Assembly: GCA_030066595.1 (NCBI GenBank)
Contig: JASJBI010000031.1
Location: 150,445 to 214,444, forward strand
DNA from: Alphaproteobacteria bacterium
Lineage (GTDB): Bacteria; Pseudomonadota; Alphaproteobacteria; JAJFFI01
Direction of reading: 5' to 3'
Length of the DNA stretch: 64,000 nt
How positions within the stretch are numbered: the stretch's first letter is position 1; the number at the start of each line of letters is the position of its first letter. The position numbers were made by a program, and so were the translations under genes. Under the pieces are notes generated by a model. It did no database searches and was not told where the DNA came from. It saw only the letters and a list, made by a program, of their open reading frames with translations. Below, one piece after another: positions 18,957-27,633 of this stretch.

Positions 18957-20792
18957 GTGCGCATACTCGGCATCTCCGCCTTCTATCACGACAGCGCAGC
19001 CGCCCTGGTCGAGGATGGCCGCATCGTCGCAGCGGCGCAGGAGGAACGCTTCACGCGCAAGAAGCATGATTCCTCCTTTCCCCGGCGTGCGATCGAGTAC
19101 TGCCTCGAGGAGGCCGGCACCGGACTGAGCGACGTCGACTATGTCGCCTTCTATGACAAGCCCTTCCTCAAATTCGAGCGGTTGCTGGAGACCTACGTGG
19201 CCTTTGCGCCGAAGGGGTTTCGCTCCTTCAGCATGGCTATACCCTTGTGGCTGCGCGAAAAGCTGTTCCAAAAAGGTCTGTTGAGCCGCGAGCTCAAAAC
19301 CCATGCGCCAGACTTTGACTGGGAACAGAGGCTGCTGTTCGCCGAACATCATCAGAGCCATGCGGCCAGCGCCTTCTTCCCCTCGCCCTTCGAGGACGCC
19401 GTTGTGCTGACCATGGACGGGGTCGGCGAGTGGGCCACCACGTCGGTGGGCCACGGCCGGGGCAATCAGCTGGAAATGGTGCGGGAGATCCACTTCCCAC
19501 ACTCGCTTGGCCTGCTCTACTCCGCATTCACCTACTACACCGGCTTCAAGGTCAATTCCGGCGAATACAAGGTCATGGGTCTCGCACCCTATGGCGAGCC
19601 CAAATACGCGCAGACGATTCTGGACCATCTGATCGACCTGAAAGACGACGGCTCGTATCGCCTCGACCTCTCATATTTCGACTACTGCACCGGCCTGCGC
19701 ATGACCAACGACCGGTTCCATGCGCTGTTCGGCGGACCGCCGCGCAACCCGCAGGATCTGGTCACCCAGCGCGAAATGGACCTCGCCGCCTCCGTCCAGG
19801 CGGTCATCGAGGAGGCCGTGCTGCGGCTGACCCGGTCGCTCGCCGCGGAAAACGGCAGCCGCAATCTGTGCCTTGCGGGAGGTGTCGCGCTCAACTGCGT
19901 GGCAAACGGCAAGGTGCTGCGGGACGGACGGTTCGAGCACATCTGGGTTCAGCCCGCGGCCGGCGATGCGGGCGGCGCGCTGGGCGCGGCACTGACCGGG
20001 TATCACCTCTTCCAGGGGCAACCACGACATGTGAACGGCGGCCTCGACAACATGTCCGGCTCTTATCTGGGGCCAGCATTCGAGCAAGCCGAGATTGAGC
20101 GCCGGCTCGGTGCGACCGGCGCCGTATTCGAGACCCTCGATGACCAGACCCTGATCGCCAGGACCGCGAGCGCACTGGCGGATGGCAAGGCGGTCGGCTG
20201 GTTCCAGGGCCGCATGGAATTCGGGCCCCGGGCGCTGGGCGGCCGCTCTATCCTGGGCGACGCCCGCTCGCCCACCATGCAGTCGGTCTTGAACCTGAAG
20301 GTCAAGTATCGGGAATCCTTCCGTCCGTTCGCGCCGGCCGTGCTGCGGGAAGACGTGGCCGACTGGTTCGAGCTCGACGGCGACAGCCCCTACATGTTGC
20401 TGGTGGCGGATGTGGCCGAACCGCATCGCCGCAAGATGACGGCGGAAGAGCAGGCGCTGTTCGGCATCGAGAAGCTGCACGTGCCGCGCTCGGACATCCC
20501 GGCCGTCACCCATGTCGACTACTCGGCCCGTATTCAGACCGTGCATGGGGAGACCAATCCCCGCTTCCACGCACTCTTGTCTGCGTTCAAGGCCCAGACC
20601 GGTTGCCCGGTCCTGGTCAACACCAGCTTCAACGTCCGCGGTGAGCCCATCGTTTGCACGCCGGAAGACGCCTTCCGCTGCTTCATGGGCACCGAGATCG
20701 AGTGCCTGGCCGTCGGCAACGCCTTCCTGGATAAGGACCGTCAGGACCCGGAACTCAAGCAGGACTACAAGGACAAGTTCGAACTGGATTGA
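18957..20792 (+). CDS. Carbamoyltransferase, NodU/CmcH/TobZ family
   Basis: 611 aa from GTG 18957. The N-terminal domain opens with ILGISAFYHDSAAALVEDG and carries the metal-binding histidines of EHHQSHAASAFFPSPFE, plus LTMDGVGEW and SGEYKVMGLAPYG. The C-terminal YrdC-like domain contains GWFQGRMEFGPRALGGRSIL, KYRESFRPFAP and NTSFNVRGEPIV. The family moves a carbamoyl group from carbamoyl phosphate, through carbamoyl-AMP, to a hydroxyl of a sugar or natural product. With SxtJ and DUF5989 it forms a compact unit; the acceptor is probably a surface glycan or glycolipid, but nothing here proves that. Confidence 0.92.
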   Translation: MRILGISAFYHDSAAALVEDGRIVAAAQEERFTRKKHDSSFPRRAIEYCLEEAGTGLSDVDYVAFYDKPFLKFERLLETYVAFAPKGFRSFSMAIPLWLREKLFQKGLLSRELKTHAPDFDWEQRLLFAEHHQSHAASAFFPSPFEDAVVLTMDGVGEWATTSVGHGRGNQLEMVREIHFPHSLGLLYSAFTYYTGFKVNSGEYKVMGLAPYGEPKYAQTILDHLIDLKDDGSYRLDLSYFDYCTGLRMTNDRFHALFGGPPRNPQDLVTQREMDLAASVQAVIEEAVLRLTRSLAAENGSRNLCLAGGVALNCVANGKVLRDGRFEHIWVQPAAGDAGGALGAALTGYHLFQGQPRHVNGGLDNMSGSYLGPAFEQAEIERRLGATGAVFETLDDQTLIARTASALADGKAVGWFQGRMEFGPRALGGRSILGDARSPTMQSVLNLKVKYRESFRPFAPAVLREDVADWFELDGDSPYMLLVADVAEPHRRKMTAEEQALFGIEKLHVPRSDIPAVTHVDYSARIQTVHGETNPRFHALLSAFKAQTGCPVLVNTSFNVRGEPIVCTPEDAFRCFMGTEIECLAVGNAFLDKDRQDPELKQDYKDKFELD

Positions 20793-20941
20793 GCCTGCGC
20801 CGGGCCGCGCGCCTGCTTTGGACCTTCTTTACCTTTCCAGCCGAAAAATGGACGCTTCGCCGGCAATGCAGAGCCGCGAATCAGCATGGGCTGACGGATC
20901 AGATGGTGGCGCCGGCGCGATTGTTGAGAGGTGATGCCGTC

Positions 20942-22462
20942 ATGGCGAACGCCAAGGTGTTGGTCATCGGACTCGATTCAATGGAGCCGAGCCTGATCGA
21001 GCGCTGGGATCGCTCGGGCGCGTTGCCGGCGCTGCGCAGGCTGCGCGAACGTGGCTTGATGGCCCCTTTGGCGAACCTCCCCGGGTTCGGCAATGGCGTC
21101 TATTGGCCATGCATCTACACTGGCGTGAACCCAGGAGAACACGGCCGGTATTTCTTCCGACAACCGCTCCCCGGCAGCTATGACATCGGTGAGTTCTTCG
21201 AGGACCAGGACATCAGGAGCGAGCCGTTCTGGTGCGCCCTGAGCCGGGCCGGCAGAAGGGTCGCCATCATCGATATGGTCCGCGCGCCCCTGACACCGGG
21301 GCTGAACGGGATCCAGGTCGTCGACTGGACGACCCATGACCGATCAGGGCAGCCCCGCAGCTGGCCTCCCGAGCTGATCTCCGAAATCAACGCGCGTTTC
21401 GGAACCGATCCATTTCACGGCCGCACGGATGCACGTGACCGCGGACCGGAAGACTGCGTCAACCTGCTCGAGAAGCTGTGCGAACGCATCACAACAAAGG
21501 CCGAGATGTCCTTGGCGTACCTTCAAAAGGGTGGCTGGGACATGTTCATGACGGTGTTCGGCGAGCCTCATGACATCGGCCACACCCTCTGGCACATCCA
21601 CGACTCCGCCCATCCGTGGCATGACCCCGCGCTCGCAAAGCGCATGGGCGATCCGCTGAAAGCCGCTTACCAGGCGATCGATGGGGCGGTGGGCCGTCTG
21701 GTTGACGCGGCCGGTCCAAATGCGACCGTGGTCGTGGTGACCGGGCCCGGGATGGGTCCCAACTATTCGGCCAATCACATGCTGGACGAGATCCTGCGCA
21801 GGATCGAGCAAGGCGGCTGCGAGACGCCGCCTGCGCGGCCTTTGTCGGCAAAGAAGGCCTACCGCGGGTTGGTTCCGTCCGGACTACGCCGCCGCATTCG
21901 AAGCCTCGGTGCTCGGTTCGGATACCATCTCACCATGCAGGATCGGAGCCAGCGAAAATTCCACGCCGTGCCCCACAATGAGATCAGCGGGGCCGTCCGC
22001 TTTAACCTGATTGGGCGCGAACCGGTCGGCAAAGTCGCACCGGGCGCCGAGTATGATGCCGCCTGCGCGCAGCTGACCGAGGATCTCTTGGAGATCGTCA
22101 ACCTGGAGACCGGGGAGCCCCTGGTCGAACGCGTCGTGCGGGTTGCCGACTACTGCGACGGTCCGCACGCGGCGGATCTGGCCGACCTGCTGGTTGTCTG
22201 GCACCGTCCGAAACCGATCCGAGCAATCGGGTCATCCAAGATCGGCGAGCTCCGGCGCGAAACGCGGACCATGCGGTCAGGGGACCATACAGCCCGGGGA
22301 ACCTTTATCGCGGCCGGACCGGCCATCGTGTCCGGGACCCTGGAGCGCAGCTTCAGCCCGATGGATTTGACACCCACCATCGCCGCGCTCTTGGACTTGG
22401 CGTTGCCGGACGCGGAAGGCAGCATCATCCCCGAGGTCGTCGGGAAACCCCGTGCGGCCTAA
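20942..22462 (+). CDS. Alkaline-phosphatase-superfamily protein (type I phosphodiesterase-like), metal site altered
   Basis: 506 aa. It starts [20 protein letters not shown], where the Asp of GLD is the usual first metal ligand, and has [14 protein letters not shown] and [13 protein letters not shown] as in type I phosphodiesterases. The second metal motif, normally SDHG-x-GP, reads TGPGMGP, so the Asp-His pair is absent. The protein may be inactive or use another ligand set. ATG 20942 follows AGAGGTGATGCCGTC; a TTG frame from 20789 overlaps the previous stop but adds unrelated basic sequence. It lies 149 nt after the carbamoyltransferase and may belong to that block. Confidence 0.75.
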   Translation: MANAKVLVIGLDSMEPSLIERWDRSGALPALRRLRERGLMAPLANLPGFGNGVYWPCIYTGVNPGEHGRYFFRQPLPGSYDIGEFFEDQDIRSEPFWCALSRAGRRVAIIDMVRAPLTPGLNGIQVVDWTTHDRSGQPRSWPPELISEINARFGTDPFHGRTDARDRGPEDCVNLLEKLCERITTKAEMSLAYLQKGGWDMFMTVFGEPHDIGHTLWHIHDSAHPWHDPALAKRMGDPLKAAYQAIDGAVGRLVDAAGPNATVVVVTGPGMGPNYSANHMLDEILRRIEQGGCETPPARPLSAKKAYRGLVPSGLRRRIRSLGARFGYHLTMQDRSQRKFHAVPHNEISGAVRFNLIGREPVGKVAPGAEYDAACAQLTEDLLEIVNLETGEPLVERVVRVADYCDGPHAADLADLLVVWHRPKPIRAIGSSKIGELRRETRTMRSGDHTARGTFIAAGPAIVSGTLERSFSPMDLTPTIAALLDLALPDAEGSIIPEVVGKPRAA

Positions 22463-22566
22463 AGCTTGCTCTGGAGCGGGACGTCGGACGGCTCGGGCAC
22501 AAGGGACTCGCTTTGCCGTCTCAACCCATGTTGCGACCGCATCGGCAAGCTGATAGGAAGACTCGC

Positions 22567-23232
22567 ATGCCCGCGCCCGTCCGCATCGCCCCATCCATCC
22601 TGTCCGCCGACTTCGCCGAACTGGGCGAAGAGGTGCGCCGGGTCAGCGAAGCGGGCGCCGACTACATCCATGTCGACGTCATGGACGGGCATTTCGTGCC
22701 CAATCTCACGATCGGCCCCGGCGTGGTCAAAGCGCTGCGCCCGCACAGCGACCTCCCGTTCGACGTGCATCTGATGATCTCGCCCGTCGACCCCTTTGTG
22801 CCGGAGTTCGCCGCGGCGGGCGCCGACATCATCACCGTGCACCCGGAGGCGGGCCCGCATCTGCACCGCACCATTCAGCTGATCAAGTCGCTGGGCAAGA
22901 AGGCCGGCGTTTCGCTCAATCCGGGCACACCCGTCGAGGCGGTGGACTACGTTCTGGGCGAGGTGGACCTGGTGCTGGTGATGAGCGTCAATCCCGGGTT
23001 CGGCGGACAGAGCTTCATCGAGTCCCAGCTCGACAAGATCAGCGCGCTACGCGCGCGCCTCGACGCGCTCGGACGCGACATCGATCTCGAGGTGGATGGC
23101 GGGATCAACTTCGAGACCGCGCCGAAGGCGATCGCCGCCGGCGCCAACGTCCTGGTTGCCGGAACGGCCACCTTCAACGGTGGCCCGGCCTCGTATCAAG
23201 AGAACATTCGCCGGTTGCGCCAGTCGCGCTGA
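22567..23232 (+). CDS. rpe: Ribulose-phosphate 3-epimerase
   Basis: 221 aa TIM barrel. It interconverts D-ribulose 5-phosphate and D-xylulose 5-phosphate. Motifs are [34 protein letters not shown] (metal His and catalytic Asp), [34 protein letters not shown], and [20 protein letters not shown] with the second catalytic Asp. ATG 22567 is chosen over 22513 because the family begins just before [10 protein letters not shown] and AGGAAG lies in front. The heparinase-like gene follows within 30 nt. Confidence 0.96.
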   Translation: MPAPVRIAPSILSADFAELGEEVRRVSEAGADYIHVDVMDGHFVPNLTIGPGVVKALRPHSDLPFDVHLMISPVDPFVPEFAAAGADIITVHPEAGPHLHRTIQLIKSLGKKAGVSLNPGTPVEAVDYVLGEVDLVLVMSVNPGFGGQSFIESQLDKISALRARLDALGRDIDLEVDGGINFETAPKAIAAGANVLVAGTATFNGGPASYQENIRRLRQSR

Positions 23233-23260
23233 GCAAGTCATTTGAAGGGAGTGGCGGTCC

Positions 23261-24895
23261 GTGGCCATCGCGCAGACACCGGCATCGTCACCGGGCCGGC
23301 CGAAAAAGGGGGCAAAGGACAAAACCGGCGGGTCCCTGCGCGCGGCCTATTTCGCCTCGCCGTTCTATCGCCTGCGTCTGATCGGGCGCAGTCCCGCCGA
23401 TCTTGCGGCCGCGCCGCCGGACCCATGGCCGGGTGATGCCGACCTGGGCCAAGAGATCGTCCGGAAATCAGCCGTGTTCCTGGGCGAGCGCGAGCCCGTC
23501 GGCGACAACTGGATCGCGCTCTCGCACGATTTCGAGTGGCTCGCCCATCTGCGCGCCCTGGGCACCGATGATGCCCGTCGTCGCGCCCGGCAGCTGGTGC
23601 GGGCCTGGATCCTGGCCTATGGCATGCGCCCGGTCGCCGACTGCTGGCAGTCCGAATGCCTGGGCGCGCGGATCGTCAACTGGTTGAGCCACTTTGTCTT
23701 TTTCTGCGCCAGCGCCGAGCCGGACTACCGAGCGCTGTTCTTTCGCAGTCTCGCGCGCCAGGCGCGGCACCTGGCGCGGGTCGCTGATCAAGGGCCGACC
23801 GACGCGCGTCGCCTGACCGCGATCAAGGGCAGCCTCTATGCCGCCGCCTGCCTACCCGGTTTCGACCGCCTGTTCCGGACCGCGGTCCGGCGACTCGAGC
23901 GCGAGATCGCCCGCCAGATCCTGGCGGACGGCGGCCATCTCGAACGCAGCCCGGCGCGGCAGCTTGCCGTTCTGCGCGACCTGGTGGATATCCGCGCAAC
24001 CCTTGCGTCGGCGCAGCGCGAGATTCCGCTCCCTCTGCAGAGCGCGATCGACCGTATGGCCCCGGTCCTGCGTACGTTCCGGCACGGCGATGGCGGCCTG
24101 GCACAGTTCAACGGCAGCCGTGAAGGGGACGCGGCGCTGGTGGCGCAGATACTGGCACGGGCGGACGCCGATGGCCGCCCTCCGGTCAACCTGCCCCACA
24201 CCGGATTTCAACGGCTGAGCGCGGGGGGCACCACCGTGATTTTCGATACCGGTGCGTTTGCGCCAGTCGGGGCAGATGCCTCGGCGCATGCCGGGACCCT
24301 GGCCTTCGAGATGTCCGACGGGCCGGATCGGCTGGTCGTCAATTGCGGCGGCTATGCGGGCGCGGAACCGGAATGGTCCCAGGTGGCGCGCGCCACGGCG
24401 GCCCATTCGACGCTGATCGTCGACGACACCAACTCTTCGGAAGTCCTGCCGGAGGGTGGGCTGGGGCAGCGCCCGACAAAGGTCACCATGCGGCGCCAGG
24501 AGATCGGCGGTGCGACTCGCGTGGAGGCGCATTTGGACGGCTATGGACGCATGCGTCGCCTGGTCCATCGCCGCCGGCTCGAGCTCTCCGCCGATGGCAG
24601 CGAGTTGCGCGGGCGCGACAGCGTCGCCGGCAAGGGCGGCAAACGCTTGGCCATTCGGTTCCATATGCACCCGAAGGTTCGGGCGGAGGCCGCGCCAGAG
24701 CCGAATTCGCTCCTCTTGCACCTGCCATCGCAGGGGGTATGGCGGTTGGATGCGGCGGGCGCCGAGCTGTCCCTGGAGGATAGCGTCTATCTGGGCGCGC
24801 CGGGCGGCATCTGCCGGACCAAGCAGGCGGTGATCAGCCGCGACATCGACGGGGCCGCCACGCATGTGGACTGGCGCATCCTCCGTCAGGCCTAG
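23261..24895 (+). CDS. Heparinase II/III family protein
   Basis: 544 aa from GTG 23261 with GAAGGGAGTGG upstream. The N-terminal 330 residues form the alpha/alpha-toroid part (DFEWLAHLRALGTD, GDNWIALS, ILADGGHLERSPARQLAVL). The C-terminal part is beta-rich (VNCGGYAGAEPEWSQVARATAAHSTLIVDDTNSSEV is split across two strands). Proteins of this family beside rpe and rsmB are very common in alphaproteobacteria. The catalytic activity is undetermined, although the fold belongs to polysaccharide lyases. The usual next gene, purH, is missing; a glycan locus begins instead. Confidence 0.88.
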   Translation: MAIAQTPASSPGRPKKGAKDKTGGSLRAAYFASPFYRLRLIGRSPADLAAAPPDPWPGDADLGQEIVRKSAVFLGEREPVGDNWIALSHDFEWLAHLRALGTDDARRRARQLVRAWILAYGMRPVADCWQSECLGARIVNWLSHFVFFCASAEPDYRALFFRSLARQARHLARVADQGPTDARRLTAIKGSLYAAACLPGFDRLFRTAVRRLEREIARQILADGGHLERSPARQLAVLRDLVDIRATLASAQREIPLPLQSAIDRMAPVLRTFRHGDGGLAQFNGSREGDAALVAQILARADADGRPPVNLPHTGFQRLSAGGTTVIFDTGAFAPVGADASAHAGTLAFEMSDGPDRLVVNCGGYAGAEPEWSQVARATAAHSTLIVDDTNSSEVLPEGGLGQRPTKVTMRRQEIGGATRVEAHLDGYGRMRRLVHRRRLELSADGSELRGRDSVAGKGGKRLAIRFHMHPKVRAEAAPEPNSLLLHLPSQGVWRLDAAGAELSLEDSVYLGAPGGICRTKQAVISRDIDGAATHVDWRILRQA

Positions 24896-24996
24896 AGCAG
24901 GCAGCCCCCTCATACTTCGTCCTTCGCCAAGCCCAGGATGAAGCCCATCAGTTGAAGGACGCGGGGCGAGGCCCGAACCCGTCCGTCAGAGCGCGC

Positions 24997-26274
24997 TCAG
25001 AGCGCCCAATAGCGCACGCTGTCGGACAGGCTCAACCCCCGCCAGATGCCCTTGATGTCGGCGATCAACCCCTGCGGCCGCAGCATCCGCGCCAGCTGGC
25101 CGCCGTCCAGGCCGCGATATTCGTCATGCGCGACCGCGCCCACGACGGCGGCATAGCCGCCGGCCTCGTCCAGCTCCGGCGTCAGCACGATGCGGTAGAG
25201 CGCCTCGGCCTCGCCGGGGTCGGCCAGCGGGTCGTGAATGTCGACGTCATAGCCCAGGCCCTGCAATCGGACCACCAGATCGACCACCTTGCTGTTGCGC
25301 AGGTCGGGCACGTTTTCCTTGAAGGTGAGGCCCAGCACCAGGATGCGCGACGCCTCGCTGGGACCGTCGACCTGGCGGGCGACGGCGTCCGCCACCCAGG
25401 TTCCCATCCCGTCGTTGAGCCGGCGGCCGGCGAGAATCACCTCGGGCTCGTGGCCGAGCTCCTGGGAGAGATGAGCCAGATAGAAGGGATCCACGCCGAT
25501 GCAGTGACCACCGACGAGACCGGGGCGGAAGTCGAGGAAGTTCCACTTGCTGCGCGCCGCCGCCAGGACGTCCTCCGAGGACAGCCCGATACGGCTGAAG
25601 ATCATCGCCACTTCGTTGATGAAGGCGATGTTGATGTCGCGCTGGGCGTTCTCGATCACCTTGGCGGCCTCGGCCGTCCGGATGTCCTTCGCCCGGAACA
25701 CGCCGCCGGTCGTCAGCCGGCCGTAGAGCGCGGCCAGGCGCTCGGCCACCTCGGGCGTCTGACCGGCGACCACCTTCGTGATCCGGTCGAGGGTGTGGGT
25801 CCGATCCCCCGGGTTGATTCGCTCGGGCGCGTAGCCGAGGAAGAAGTCCCGGCCGCAGGTCAATCCCGACGCGGCCGCCAGGACGGGGCCGCAGACCTCC
25901 TCGGTCACCCCCGGATAGACCGTGCTTTCCACCACCACCAGGGCGCCGGGACCGAGAACGCCGCCGACGGTCTCGCAGGCCGTGCGCAGAGCGGTCAGAT
26001 CCGGCCTGTTGTCGATGGTCACCGGGGTCGGCACCGTCACGATGTAGATCTCGGCGCCGGCGAGGTCGGCCGGCTCGGCGGTGAACCGGCAGTCGGTGGC
26101 GGCGAGTCGGTCCGGGTCGACCTCCTTCGTCCGGTCGCTGCCGGCCCGCAGGTCCGCGACCCGGTCCGCGTCGATGTCGAAGCCGACGACGGGGTCGTGT
26201 TCGGCCAGGGCGATGGCCAGCGGCAGACCGACATAACCAAGGCCGATGACGGCAATGCGGGGCGAATTGGGCAT
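24997..26274 (-). CDS. UDP-N-acetylhexosamine 6-dehydrogenase-like (nucleotide sugar dehydrogenase)
   Basis: 425 aa. Two NAD-dependent oxidations of a UDP-sugar C6 to the uronic acid. The N-terminal Rossmann motif is IAVIGLGYVGLPLAIALAE. The centre has VVESTVYPGVTEEVC, GYAPERINPGD, AAKVIENAQRDINIAFINE, and the catalytic cysteine motif VGGHCIGVDPFYL, with GLTFKENVPDLRNSKV in the UDP-binding domain. The VGGHCIGVDPFYL form is typical of TviB/WbpO/WbpA-type enzymes acting on UDP-GlcNAc or UDP-GalNAc rather than UDP-glucose. ATG 26274 is used; a TTG 3 nt upstream is possible. It could start a 2,3-diamino-uronic-acid pathway whose later steps lie at 61-64 kb. Confidence 0.93.
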   Translation of the reverse strand: MPNSPRIAVIGLGYVGLPLAIALAEHDPVVGFDIDADRVADLRAGSDRTKEVDPDRLAATDCRFTAEPADLAGAEIYIVTVPTPVTIDNRPDLTALRTACETVGGVLGPGALVVVESTVYPGVTEEVCGPVLAAASGLTCGRDFFLGYAPERINPGDRTHTLDRITKVVAGQTPEVAERLAALYGRLTTGGVFRAKDIRTAEAAKVIENAQRDINIAFINEVAMIFSRIGLSSEDVLAAARSKWNFLDFRPGLVGGHCIGVDPFYLAHLSQELGHEPEVILAGRRLNDGMGTWVADAVARQVDGPSEASRILVLGLTFKENVPDLRNSKVVDLVVRLQGLGYDVDIHDPLADPGEAEALYRIVLTPELDEAGGYAAVVGAVAHDEYRGLDGGQLARMLRPQGLIADIKGIWRGLSLSDSVRYWAL

Positions 26275-26384
26275 CAAGAGCTCGCTGCGACGGGGACGGG
26301 CGACCGGCGGAAAGCGTCCCTCTACCGGTGGCAGGGGGGCTTGTCAACGCGAGCGGGGGCGGGGCCGTTCGGGGGGCCGCTTGA

Positions 26385-26401
26385 CGTTCATCCGGTGAAC
26401 G
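26385..26401. promoter_or_regulatory. Operator-like palindrome 1 over the regulator promoter
   Basis: CGTTCATCCGGTGAACG has 6-bp arms CGTTCA / TGAACG around 5 bp. It overlaps a possible -35 (TTGACG, 26381-26386) and the 18-bp spacer leading to a possible -10 (TATGTT, 26405-26410). It is 62 bp upstream of the winged-helix regulator gene and shares its arms with three other sites in the window. Confidence 0.65.
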
Positions 26402-26406
26402 GCGTA

Positions 26407-26423
26407 TGTTCAGCCTGTGAACA
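26407..26423. promoter_or_regulatory. Operator-like palindrome 2 over the regulator promoter
   Basis: TGTTCAGCCTGTGAACA has 6-bp arms TGTTCA / TGAACA around 5 bp, 22 bp (two helical turns) downstream of palindrome 1. It starts within the possible -10 element, a placement that would block RNA polymerase. It suggests autorepression by the protein encoded at 26463. Confidence 0.65.
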
Positions 26424-26462
26424 ACGAGCCGCGGGGCGCCTTTCCACCGAATCGCAGAGACC

Positions 26463-27116
26463 TTGAGCGAACGAGATCCCACCCCCACCGCCGTCGACAG
26501 CGAGGCGCAGATCACTCTGGGCCTCCTGAACGCCGTGCATGACAACGAGACGCTGACCCAGCGGACGGCCGCGTCCCAGCTGGGCATCGCCTTGGGTCTG
26601 ACCAACGCCTATCTCAAACGGTGCATCAAGAAGGGCCTGATCAAGGTCCAACAGATCCCGCCGAACAGATACGCCTACTATCTGACGCCCAAGGGGTTCG
26701 CCGAGAAGTCGCGCCTGACGGCGGAGTACCTGTCGTCGTCCTTCACCTTCTTCCGCCGGGCACGCAGCCAGTGCACCGCGCTGCTGGCGGACAGCACCGC
26801 GCGCGGCTGGCGGCGGATCGCGCTCTACGGCAAGAGCGATCTCGCCGAGATCGCCGTTCTGTGCTCCGGGGAGCACGACGTGACCCTGGTCGGCGTGGTC
26901 GACCCCGCCAACGGTGAGACGGGGGAGTTTTTTCAATGCCCATTGGTGGGCGGGCTGAGCGACTTGGACGCTTACGATGCCATCCTGCTGACCGACCTGC
27001 TTACCCCGCAGGACAGCTATGACCGGCTGCTCGCATCCGTCGCCGCCGATCGAATCCTGACACCTCCGATGCTGAGGGTGACGCGGACGCCGGTCGCGGC
27101 CGGCGTTGAAGCCTGA
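26463..27116 (+). CDS. Winged helix-turn-helix transcriptional regulator of the polysaccharide locus
   Basis: 217 aa from TTG 26463. Residues 15-75 form a MarR-like winged helix (LTQRTAASQLGIALGLTNAY as the HTH, then LIKVQQIPPNRYAYYLTPKG as the wing). Residues 110-190 look like a small Rossmann-type domain (RRIALYGKSDLAEIAVLC, LVGVVDPANGE, YDAILLTDL), perhaps a sensor of a nucleotide sugar. Paired with the NusG-like gene 13 nt downstream, it is the standard control module at the start of alphaproteobacterial polysaccharide loci. Two palindromes over its own promoter suggest autoregulation. Confidence 0.85.
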   Translation: MSERDPTPTAVDSEAQITLGLLNAVHDNETLTQRTAASQLGIALGLTNAYLKRCIKKGLIKVQQIPPNRYAYYLTPKGFAEKSRLTAEYLSSSFTFFRRARSQCTALLADSTARGWRRIALYGKSDLAEIAVLCSGEHDVTLVGVVDPANGETGEFFQCPLVGGLSDLDAYDAILLTDLLTPQDSYDRLLASVAADRILTPPMLRVTRTPVAAGVEA

Positions 27117-27129
27117 GAGGACGCCATCC

Positions 27130-27633
27130 ATGAACGCTTGGTACGTGGTGCATACGCACCCCCATGCGGAACAGACCGCTCTGCAGAACCTGGCCCGGCA
27201 GGGGTTCAGCGCCTATCTGCCGAGATACCTGAAGCGCCGGCGCCATGCCCGCCGGATCGAAGCGGTCGCCCGGCCGCTGTTTCCGCGCTACCTGTTCGTC
27301 AACCTGGACCTGGGCAAGATGCGCTGGCGCTCGATCATGTCGACCATCGGCGTCCGGCATCTGATCTCCGACGGCGACAAGCCGGTCGCCCTGCCGGACG
27401 GCATCGTCGACGAGATCAAAGCCCGCGAAGGCGAGGACGGCATGGTCGAGATGCGGCCGGAAGCGCCCTTCGAGGCAGGGCAGATGGTGCAGATCACGGC
27501 GGGGCCGATGTGCGACGCCATCGGCATGTTCGAAGGCCTGAGCGACAAGGACAGGGTGACCGTGCTGCTCGACCTGCTCGGCCGTCAGCTCCGGGTCAAA
27601 CTTCCCGCCACCGCGGTGGCCGCCTACGTCTGA
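27130..27633 (+). CDS. NusG/RfaH-like transcription antitermination factor
   Basis: 167 aa. The N-terminal NGN domain begins MNAWYVVHTHPHAEQTALQN and contains YLPRYLKRRRHARR and PLFPRYLFVNLDLG; the C-terminal KOW-like part contains FEAGQMVQITAGPMCDAIGM. It is a NusG paralogue: specialised members (RfaH class) bind paused polymerase at a leader element and allow it to read through long glycan operons. ATG 27130 follows GAGAGGACGCC. The end overlaps the end of the convergent membrane gene by 10 nt. The likely client is the long rightward operon. Confidence 0.9.
   Translation: MNAWYVVHTHPHAEQTALQNLARQGFSAYLPRYLKRRRHARRIEAVARPLFPRYLFVNLDLGKMRWRSIMSTIGVRHLISDGDKPVALPDGIVDEIKAREGEDGMVEMRPEAPFEAGQMVQITAGPMCDAIGMFEGLSDKDRVTVLLDLLGRQLRVKLPATAVAAYV

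Noticed and set aside
20789..20941. 51-codon N-terminal extension of the phosphodiesterase-like protein, starting at TTG 20789
   Set aside because: Overlaps the carbamoyltransferase stop, is Arg-rich, and has no similarity to the family; ATG 20942 with a good ribosome site is preferred.
24918..24961. Inverted repeat CGTCCTTC ... GAAGGACG between convergent genes
   Set aside because: 28-nt loop and no T tract; too weak to call a terminator.
24952..26466. 504-codon open frame on the + strand
   Set aside because: Antisense to the intact nucleotide-sugar dehydrogenase and without family motifs; long shadow frames are common in high-GC DNA.
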